Positions 1-6,007 of a stretch of DNA of 7,203 bases are shown here, piece by piece. The DNA is from Bacteroidales bacterium (GTDB lineage Bacteria; Bacteroidota; Bacteroidia; Bacteroidales; UBA932). The stretch covers positions 1-7,203 of the forward strand of contig JAKSKC010000070.1 in assembly GCA_024401945.1 (NCBI GenBank), read 5' to 3'. Position 1 is the first letter of the stretch. Each line of letters starts with the position of its first letter. The position numbers and the translations under genes are program-made. Below the pieces are notes generated by a model. It ran no database searches. It was not told the origin of the DNA and saw nothing but the letters and a program-made list of their open reading frames with translations.

Positions 1-1029
1 AATCATCCCCTCCAGTTTCTGCGCTTCCCTGGAGGTAGGCCTGAACTGCTCCTTGATGACGTTGAGATTGTCCATCAGAGGCTGGAGGAACGGAGACATC
101 TTAGACTTCTGGTCCCCCGGGAGGAAGCCTATGTCCTGGTTGCCGAGAATCACCGTCGGGCGTGTGATGACGATCTGGTCATACATCTTCTCCTGCTCCA
201 GAGCGGCCGCCAGCGCTATGAGTGTCTTGCCTGTGCCGGCTCCGCCGGTGATGGAAACGAGCGGGACCTTCGGATTCATACAGGCATCCAACGCCATCTT
301 CTGCTCATCATTGCGCGGTCTTATGCCATAGGCTTCGCGGTTCTTTATGAGTACGACCCTGTCCGCCTGCTCATCGTATCTGGCGCATACTGCGGAATTG
401 CCGGAATCCCCCTTCCATTCGAACCTGTATATCTGGTTGGCGGCAGGCCTGCTCCTGCTGAAATCCTTCCAGCTGATGGATGTGTCCTGACCATATGAAA
501 GCTTCTGAAGCAGGTTTGGATCCAGCTTCATCGGGATAACCTCCCTTTCGGAGTTCATGATCTTCTCGTCGTCGAGATGATCGGTAAGGTAATCCTGCAC
601 CTCCATCCCGATGGCCTTCGCCTTGAGTCTGAGATTCACGTCCTTGGTCACGAGCGCCGTGAACCTGTCCGGATGATTGTCACGCACCCAGACCGCCGTG
701 GCGAGTATCCTGTGATCCGGGATATCGTCGGAGAACAGCTGCTTCAACGCGGCCGGGAAAGGATGGTTCGGCTCAATCATTATCCTGCCGAGCCCCTTGC
801 CGATAGGGAGTCCGTCCTTCTGGAAGCTCTTTCCATCGGTGATCCTGTCGATATCCCTCATGAATCCCCTGGCATTGAAGGCCAGTGCGTCATTTCCCTT
901 CTTGAACTTGTCAAGTTCCTCGACGACGGCAAGCGGGACGACCAGATCGTTGTCCTGAAAATGCCTTATCGCCTTGTGGTCGTGAAGGATAACATTGGTA
1001 TCCAGCACGAAGATCTTTGGATTGCCCAT
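1..1029 (-). CDS. PIN-PhoH family ATPase, C-terminus beyond the window
   Basis: This encodes a cytoplasmic protein with an N-terminal PIN nuclease-like domain joined to a PhoH-type P-loop ATPase, of the kind linked to RNA handling in the YlaK/PhoH2 group. 343 residues are visible and the frame is open at the left edge. The PIN domain (about 5-150) shows VLDTN with D10 and N12, the acidic pair E37/E38, D105 and the TKDVNLRLKA stretch with D130, so its acidic site looks intact. A linker leads to the ATPase domain with Walker A GGAGTGKT at 262-269 (K268, T269) and the family block GFLPG at 301-305. The Walker B region is probably beyond the edge. The start is ATG at 1029, ten bases after the stop of the PurL-like gene and preceded by AGGAA. 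The family assignment is firm; the substrate and exact role are not known, and a phosphate-starvation role should not be assumed from the name PhoH. Confidence 0.93.
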   Translation of the reverse strand, partial: MGNPKIFVLDTNVILHDHKAIRHFQDNDLVVPLAVVEELDKFKKGNDALAFNARGFMRDIDRITDGKSFQKDGLPIGKGLGRIMIEPNHPFPAALKQLFSDDIPDHRILATAVWVRDNHPDRFTALVTKDVNLRLKAKAIGMEVQDYLTDHLDDEKIMNSEREVIPMKLDPNLLQKLSYGQDTSISWKDFSRSRPAANQIYRFEWKGDSGNSAVCARYDEQADRVVLIKNREAYGIRPRNDEQKMALDACMNPKVPLVSITGGAGTGKTLIALAAALEQEKMYDQIVITRPTVILGNQDIGFLPGDQKSKMSPFLQPLMDNLNVIKEQFRPTSREAQKLEGMI

Positions 1030-1031
1030 AG

Positions 1032-1036
1032 TTCCT
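1032..1036 (-). promoter_or_regulatory. possible ribosome binding site of the PIN-PhoH gene
   Basis: On the minus strand the ten bases between the upstream TGA and the ATG read TACAGGAACT. The AGGAA in it resembles a Shine-Dalgarno core, but only two bases separate it from the ATG, which is short. Bacteroidota depend little on such sites, so this supports the chosen start weakly. It is the only purine-rich site of this kind seen at the starts in the window. Confidence 0.35.
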
Positions 1037-1039
1037 GTA

Positions 1040-2065
1040 TCAGTCTTCGCCTTCTGCGTTCTGCATGAGCGATTCAAGAATATTCTGTATTCCCGACTTG
1101 CGGGAAGATTTCAAAACCAGGTCCGCGCTGTCCGGGACAGGGTGTCCGAGCGGGAAGAATGCGATGTCCTGGAGGAGGCATTCCGCATCGATGTAATCGA
1201 AATCCAGATTCCTGACCTGCACAATGACACCGGGCACCTCCGCAAACAGCACACGCACCACATTCTTCTCGTCGTTGGCGCGGAGGATGTCCGAAACATC
1301 GGCCTGAACCCCCACACTGCCGCCCGTCATTCTCTGCAGGGCCGCCGTAAGGCCTCCCTCACCGACGGTTGTCCCGGCAATGGCAATGCCGTCCTCGACA
1401 AGCTCCCTCACCAGTTCGAAGCAATCCATGAAATAGTCCGGGTCGGCGATCTTCGGGGCACATCCGCCTCCCATACCGAGCTGTTGCGCCAGAAGGGAGC
1501 CTCCAAGCCTGTAATCGGAAGTGTCGAACGGTATGTAGACTATCCAGCTCGAAGCATCGGGGAGGAGGGTTGGAGAGAGCAGCAGAGGCGCTCCCGAGAA
1601 CGGTGTGGCTATCCTGAAATCAGGCTCTCCCTCGGAAAATGAATAACGTCGGATGACCAGCCCGAGGTCGTCGATATGGCTGACCGCAGCCTCGACCGAA
1701 GAATACAGGGCCGCCATATTCCCGATCCTCTCCTGGTTGGAAGACCATTTGATGGTGACCGGAAGATCCTCCAGCCGGACATTCCCCTCCCTCCAGATGG
1801 AATCTATCAGGGAGAGGGCTATTCGGGCTCGTGTGATCTCTTCGGAGAATGAGGTCTGGAAACGCAGCGGCTCTCCGGAGTTCACCAGAGAAGCGTACAG
1901 CTCCACCTTTGACGGGTCGACGTCCAGAAGTCCGGGAGAGGAGTCCACGGTTTCATCCACTATCTGTTCCCTGTTGGAAGGGGTATCGCTGTCACCCAGA
2001 ATCTGTGCCGGAGTCAGTTCACGCGGCACACCATCGATTACGAATTGGGAAAACAGGACATTCAT
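1040..2065 (-). CDS. stand-alone PurL-like (AIR synthase-related) protein with degenerate catalytic motifs
   Basis: The 341-residue protein matches the middle of large-form phosphoribosylformylglycinamidine synthase (PurL), from the second synthase half to just before the glutaminase domain. Residues 76-130 resemble the PurL stretch with ALTN, LSANWM and ALYDAVKA. RLGGS at 186-190 and LLAQQLG at 191-197 match RLGGSALAQ. The AIRS C-terminal fold continues with VLFAEVPGVIVQV at 272-284 and PLGHPV at 305-310, and the last 25 residues resemble the linker before the glutaminase. The PurL block AGHDxSDGGL reads AGTTVGEGGL here (230-239), and the GKDSMSM block appears as RRYSFSE (139-145). Loss of the His, Asp and Lys of these blocks, plus absence of the N-terminal half and glutaminase, argues against FGAM synthesis. 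Residues 1-70 are not recognised. The open frame and AIRS-like fold suggest a maintained pseudoenzyme, but its function is unknown. The start is ATG at 2065, without a clear Shine-Dalgarno. Confidence 0.8.
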   Translation of the reverse strand: MNVLFSQFVIDGVPRELTPAQILGDSDTPSNREQIVDETVDSSPGLLDVDPSKVELYASLVNSGEPLRFQTSFSEEITRARIALSLIDSIWREGNVRLEDLPVTIKWSSNQERIGNMAALYSSVEAAVSHIDDLGLVIRRYSFSEGEPDFRIATPFSGAPLLLSPTLLPDASSWIVYIPFDTSDYRLGGSLLAQQLGMGGGCAPKIADPDYFMDCFELVRELVEDGIAIAGTTVGEGGLTAALQRMTGGSVGVQADVSDILRANDEKNVVRVLFAEVPGVIVQVRNLDFDYIDAECLLQDIAFFPLGHPVPDSADLVLKSSRKSGIQNILESLMQNAEGED

Positions 2066-2088
2066 TTCCCAAAAGTAAGAATTTTATT

Positions 2089-2241
2089 TTACAAAAGCGC
2101 AGGTATGGCCTCCGAAACGACGAAAGTGCTTCCCCCGACATATACGACGCTTCCGTCAGTCCTCCCCGCCATGTCCAGGGCCATATTCACCGCATCCTTC
2201 ACACTGCCGCCGTTCACCGTATCCAGATCGGGTCTGAGCCG
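2089..2241 (-). pseudogene. folC: C-terminal tail of folC, stranded behind the in-frame TAG
   Basis: Reading on from the TAG in the unchanged folC frame gives 50 sense codons and then TAA at 2091-2089. The stretch includes GGSVKDAVNMALDMA and ends with VYVGGSTFVVSEAIPALL, the characteristic last beta-strand and helix of FolC proteins. Ignoring the TAG, the gene would encode 415 positions, a normal FolC length, and would end 23 bases before the next start. The tail has no further stop or frameshift, so it has either been interrupted very recently, is still translated by readthrough, or was interrupted only in the assembly. It has no evident start of its own. Confidence 0.9.
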
Positions 2242-2244
2242 CTA
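2242..2244 (-). other. in-frame amber codon inside folC
   Basis: The plus strand reads CTA here, giving TAG on the coding strand between CTG (Leu) and CGG (Arg). A single C-to-T change from CAG (Gln) would explain it. The other visible stops in this operon are TAA, TAA, TAA and TGA, so TAG is not used as a normal stop nearby. The following bases CGG CTC do not look like a known readthrough context. Confidence 0.9.
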
Positions 2245-3336
2245 CAGACGGAGATGCAGCATATCCGCAGGGAGAGCCCTCGGGGTGGCAGGTGCGCAAA
2301 GGACATATCTCGCCCCTGCGGGCATAAGCGGGGCTATGGAATCAAGGTCCTTGTCGGCCATAACCCCGTACACTATGACGAGAGGCCTGCCCATAGCCTC
2401 CAGCGCGGCGAAATTAATGGCCAGTGCAGCCGGGTTGTGTCCTATGTCCGCAATGACCTCCGGACTGTCCATCAGCTTCTCCCATCTCCCACGCAGTCCC
2501 GTAATCCTGGCCGTGGATGCAATTGCCTGCAGGTCAGGAGTCACTCCGAGAAGTTCCAGCGATTTTTCCGCTATTGCCAGATTCCTTTTCCGGCAAGGGG
2601 AATGCAGGTCCAGTTCTATGTCCGAATCACTGTCCCTTTCAACGAAATACAGCGGGGAATGAAGCTCGGATGCCTTTTTTTCGAAGACTCCGCAAGTCTC
2701 CCCGTCCCTGAATCCGACTATGGCTGGAACTCCTTCCTTGAAGATTCCGGCCTTCTGCTCCGCTATCCGGACGCGGCTGTGGCCGAGGATGTCACAATGA
2801 TCCAGACCTATGCTGGTTATTACTGACAATTCCGGCGTCACGATGTTCGTGCTGTCCAACAGACCGCCGAGCCCCACTTCTATCACGGCGTAGTCCACCC
2901 GGCGTTTCGCGAACCACCAGAAGGCCATTCCCGTAGTGATCTCGAAGAAGGACAATCCGTCCAGGTCGAAGTCGTTCAGGAATTCCCATACATCCTCCTT
3001 CGGGATAAGGCCTTCCCCGGGAATGTTCATACGCTCGCGGAAATCGATGAGGTGCGGGGAGGTGTACAGCCCCACCCTGTAGCCGGCGGCGCACAGCCCT
3101 GCCGCTATCATCGAGCAGACCGAACCCTTGCCGTTGGTTCCCGCCACGTGGACAATCCTGTAGTTTCTCCAGGGGTGGGACAGGGAGGCGTCAAAAGCCA
3201 TCATCCCCTGCAGGCCCGGTTTGTACGCCCCCGGTGTGAACCCATCCTTCTGGACCGAAGGGAAACGAACAAAAAGCTCTCCGAGGAGAGCTTCGTATTC
3301 ACGCTGTGAAAATGCCTTTTCCAACGTATCCGGCAA
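2242..3336 (-). CDS. folC: dihydrofolate/folylpolyglutamate synthase, cut short by an in-frame TAG
   Basis: FolC is a cytoplasmic Mur-ligase-family enzyme that joins glutamate to dihydropteroate and/or reduced folates using ATP. The 364 residues show the P-loop VAGTNGKGSV (64-73, K70), TSPHL (92-96), the VIEVGLGGLLDSTN block (151-164), GLDH with H180, the EQKAGIFK block with the usually carbamylated lysine (K195), GRWE (283-286) and DIGHNP (297-302), the form of DxAHNP that marks the C-terminal domain. The active-site set therefore looks complete. The frame stops at a TAG after LHLRL, about 50 residues short of a normal FolC; the missing tail is still encoded directly downstream in the same frame. 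No ATG lies early enough: the candidates are TTG at 3336, flush with the TAA of the upstream gene, or TTG at 3324, and the first ATG (residue 45) would remove conserved sequence. Identity is certain; whether the protein is functional as written is doubtful. Confidence 0.93.
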   Translation of the reverse strand: MPDTLEKAFSQREYEALLGELFVRFPSVQKDGFTPGAYKPGLQGMMAFDASLSHPWRNYRIVHVAGTNGKGSVCSMIAAGLCAAGYRVGLYTSPHLIDFRERMNIPGEGLIPKEDVWEFLNDFDLDGLSFFEITTGMAFWWFAKRRVDYAVIEVGLGGLLDSTNIVTPELSVITSIGLDHCDILGHSRVRIAEQKAGIFKEGVPAIVGFRDGETCGVFEKKASELHSPLYFVERDSDSDIELDLHSPCRKRNLAIAEKSLELLGVTPDLQAIASTARITGLRGRWEKLMDSPEVIADIGHNPAALAINFAALEAMGRPLVIVYGVMADKDLDSIAPLMPAGARYVLCAPATPRALPADMLHLRL

Positions 3337-5217
3337 TTAGTACTCAAGAAGAACGACCTTGCCGTCCATAGTGGATGCAAGCACCCTGGTGGCATTGTTC
3401 TCCCTCCAGCTGCTTATAGGATTGACAAGGGCGATGGAGATCTTGTGTGCCCAGAGCCAGGCTCCGTCCTTCGCATCGAGGGCGATGAGGTTTCCCTTGT
3501 CGGAAGGAACAAGCACAACCCCGTCTATCTCGACGATAGGTGAAGGTCCTATCTCGTATCCCATCCTGTTCTCCACGTTCCAGTCGAGAGCCTTAGGGTC
3601 AAGCTGCCCCTTGTCATTCACCTGAAGTTGATTGACATCGGCCTTGAATGCATAGGAACGGTGATTCATAGTCTTGGCGTAAACGGTCGTCCCGTCGGAG
3701 GAAAGGCCGATGGCCTCACGTCCTCCGTCAACCCAGAAGAGGGTCTTTCCCGTCAATGCGTCAACAGCATAAACCCTGCGGTCAGGAGCCGCGAAGAAGA
3801 TTCTGCCTTCTGATTTGACAGGCACGGTGGCGGCCGGTGACAGCATCCTTGAACTGCGCGGGGTGTTCCATTCCCACATAATCTTTCCGGTAGAGGTTGA
3901 AAGGCTGTAGAGCTTCTGTCCCCAGGTTCCGAAAACCACCTGGTATGCATCCACGTAAGGTGTGCACTCCACGAAGCCCTTGATTCCCTCCGTCTTCCAG
4001 ACAAGTTTGCCGTCGGATACCCTTATGGCCCTGAAGCATCCGTCGGATGAGCCTATGTATGCAACGCCGTCCAGGATCGCAGGTGAAGCAACAATAGACT
4101 TGTCAGCCTTCACTTTCCAGATTATGCGGCCGTTGCAGGCGTTGAGTCCGTAGACATATCCGTCGGTGCAGCCTATGACAAGTTTCTTGCCCTGTACTGC
4201 AGGGGTGGAGAAGAGTTTTCCCGGAAGCTGCGTGCTCCACAGCTTCTTTCCGTTCCTTATGTCGATGGCCCTCACCCAACCTGAGGCTGTGGCATAATAG
4301 GCCTTGTTCGCATTGATAGCGAAGCCGGTGGCTATGTTGCTGTCATCCCTGTATGACCAGACCTCCCTGATGGAAGGATACCGGGCATTGACATCATACC
4401 TCATCCAAGGATATGAATCCGGAAGGCCGTCGGCGTCGTATTTTGTTTTGTCCTCTATAGGGGCGAGGTCCATGTCATACCAGGACTTCAGGGTCGTGCC
4501 GACACCGTCCTTGACCCTGCGCTCGCAGATACTGACGTGGTTGTCGGTAAGGGTGACTATGGAGTAACCTGCGCCGTTGTCGTATGTGGAACGGCAGAGA
4601 GCTGCAGGGATCCCGTCGAAATTGAGGGCGTGGTTCGAATGCCAGTGTCCGCCTATCTCCCACTGCGTGCCTATCCTCTTGAGGGCCTTCGTGACATCGA
4701 AATAGTTGAGGACCGAACTGTCCTGAGGATAATGGTTGACGAACACTGTCTTCTTGCCGGGAGCGCGGCTCTCGAGCCAGAGCATGCTCTCCTTGGGCAG
4801 AAGCGCCGGAGCCATTCTCATATCAGGACCGCAGTTGCAGCCCAGGAAACGCCATCCGCCGGCCTCGAACTCGAAATTCTCATAGCCGAAGACCTTGAGG
4901 AAGGTGTTGCAGCCGCTCTCGGACCACTTGGCGTCGTGGTTGCCGGCTACGACATAATACTTGTACTTGAGTTTGTCAAAGATCTCCTTGACAGCCGCAA
5001 TCTCCTCATCCGTACCGAAATCGGTGATGTCGCCGCCGAAAAGGACGAAATCCACCGGTTCCGAAGCATTGATGTCATCGATACAGGCTTTCATGGAATT
5101 GACCCTGCCCGCTCCCTCGGAATAGTGGGTGTCGGTAAGGAACGCGAATTTTACAGCTTGAGCACGGCAGAACAGCGCAGCCGTTAAGGCCAGAATGACG
5201 AGAATAATCTTTTTCAT
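3337..5217 (-). CDS. exported calcineurin-like metallophosphoesterase with a C-terminal PQQ-type beta-propeller
   Basis: The 626-residue protein begins with a signal peptide (about 1-21: a Lys pair, a hydrophobic core, then CRAQA before VKFAF), so it should act in the periplasm or beyond. Residues 22-235 form a calcineurin-type phosphoesterase with all expected metal ligands: DTH (D29, H31), GGD (D63), GNHD (N93, H94), NHYP (H162) and GGHWH (H191, H193). From about 285 to 626 come repeated PQQ/BamB-like propeller blades, each with a pattern like xDGxVYGLNAxxGxxxW, for example around 352-367, 391-407, 432-448, 479-495 and 573-589. A phosphomonoester or phosphodiester substrate is likely, but its identity cannot be read. 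ATG at 5217 is preferred over TTG at 5232 because it gives a clean signal peptide and lies one base after the batE TAA (TAAGATG), suggesting translational coupling. The neighbouring gene folC starts directly after its stop. Confidence 0.92.
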   Translation of the reverse strand: MKKIILVILALTAALFCRAQAVKFAFLTDTHYSEGAGRVNSMKACIDDINASEPVDFVLFGGDITDFGTDEEIAAVKEIFDKLKYKYYVVAGNHDAKWSESGCNTFLKVFGYENFEFEAGGWRFLGCNCGPDMRMAPALLPKESMLWLESRAPGKKTVFVNHYPQDSSVLNYFDVTKALKRIGTQWEIGGHWHSNHALNFDGIPAALCRSTYDNGAGYSIVTLTDNHVSICERRVKDGVGTTLKSWYDMDLAPIEDKTKYDADGLPDSYPWMRYDVNARYPSIREVWSYRDDSNIATGFAINANKAYYATASGWVRAIDIRNGKKLWSTQLPGKLFSTPAVQGKKLVIGCTDGYVYGLNACNGRIIWKVKADKSIVASPAILDGVAYIGSSDGCFRAIRVSDGKLVWKTEGIKGFVECTPYVDAYQVVFGTWGQKLYSLSTSTGKIMWEWNTPRSSRMLSPAATVPVKSEGRIFFAAPDRRVYAVDALTGKTLFWVDGGREAIGLSSDGTTVYAKTMNHRSYAFKADVNQLQVNDKGQLDPKALDWNVENRMGYEIGPSPIVEIDGVVLVPSDKGNLIALDAKDGAWLWAHKISIALVNPISSWRENNATRVLASTMDGKVVLLEY

Positions 5218-5218
5218 C

Positions 5219-6007
5219 TTATATGATTTCAATGTTTTCAGTCTTTATCCATCCCTCCCTGCCGTCGGCTATTCCGATTTTGATCCAGCTGCCGACAGAC
5301 TCGAGGATATCCACCCTGGTCCCTTCGTGCAGCACGAAAAGGTCCTTGGCATCCCCTACAGGGGAACTTGATACCGATGCCACAGGTACAGTGACTATGG
5401 CGCCATCCTGTGCAAGGCAGTCCTTTTTCTGCCAGATGGAGAACGACAGGCAGAGGATCGTCAGCGCCAGGGCAGCTATGCCTCCGCCGAAACCGAGTTT
5501 CCTGACAACCGGTTTCCCGGAAAGGAGGAAGAGCAGGACGAGAAGCACGGCGGCTGCAAGGAAGAACAGGCACAGCACGGCCCACGCATCCGCAGGGAAG
5601 AGCCAGCAGAATTTCCTCATCCATCCTGCGAGGAAGAACTCCGGCACACTGTCTATCTGGTCCTGGGTCAGTTCATTGACGAACTGAAGGTTGTATCTTG
5701 CATCGGAATAGGAAGGATCCAGTTTGAGGGCCCTTTCATAGTAGAGAATGGCCTTCGCGTTATATCCGCCCTTGAAATAGGCGTTGCCTATGTTGTAGTA
5801 CAGTTCGGCGGACTCCAATCCGCTGTTCTCTATCTGCTGCCACTTGTCGAGGGCCACCGTCCATTCGGCATTCTGGTATGCATCCACGCCCGAAGTCCAA
5901 AGGGAGTCGGCGGCCGGGGTTCCGGCATTTGCCTGCAGCGGTGCAAGCATAAGCAGAAGAGCCGTGAGCGTCAGCGCCGTGCCGGCAGTTTTCCTTGTCC
6001 TTTTCAT
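5219..6007 (-). other. batE: BatE-like portion with possible internal translation start
   Basis: The ATG at 6007 begins a textbook signal peptide and a 262-residue protein of normal BatE size, although it is in frame with BatD and no stop separates them. The bases before it (GTAGATGCCGGT) show no good ribosome binding site. The ATG is part of ATGA, the overlap often seen between coupled genes, but the neighbouring frame carries other stops just upstream (TGA and TAG). BatE may therefore be made as part of the fusion, from an internal start, or both. Confidence 0.5.

Noticed and set aside
577..1068. Plus-strand open frame of 163 codons opposite the PIN domain
   Set aside because: The minus frame shows a complete PIN motif set there, so the plus frame is not credible.
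995..1642. Plus-strand open frame of 215 codons opposite the PurL-like gene
   Set aside because: Antisense to the AIRS C-terminal region; no recognisable motif and no start context.
2068..2100. TTTG and TACTTTTG on the minus strand, resembling the Bacteroides -33/-7 promoter, just before the PurL-like start
   Set aside because: The spacer is about 14 bases rather than about 19-21, the -33-like part lies inside the folC tail, and the -7-like box would put the transcript start at the ATG itself. Probably chance in an AT-rich gap.
1849..2826. A 325-codon open frame on the plus strand across the PurL-like gene and folC
   Set aside because: It lies fully antisense to two genes with clear family motifs, has Arg- and Pro-rich low-quality composition and resembles nothing; it is a shadow of the GC-rich codon usage.
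4537..5187. Plus-strand open frame of 216 codons opposite the phosphoesterase
   Set aside because: It mirrors the metallophosphoesterase frame, which carries all metal ligands; it is an antisense shadow.
5140..5217. Lipobox in the phosphoesterase signal sequence (AALFC)
   Set aside because: Phe directly before the Cys does not fit a lipobox; cleavage after CRAQA by signal peptidase I is more likely.
5215..5232. TTG at 5232 as start of the phosphoesterase
   Set aside because: It would overlap the batE end and put extra residues before a clean signal peptide; ATG at 5217 fits better.
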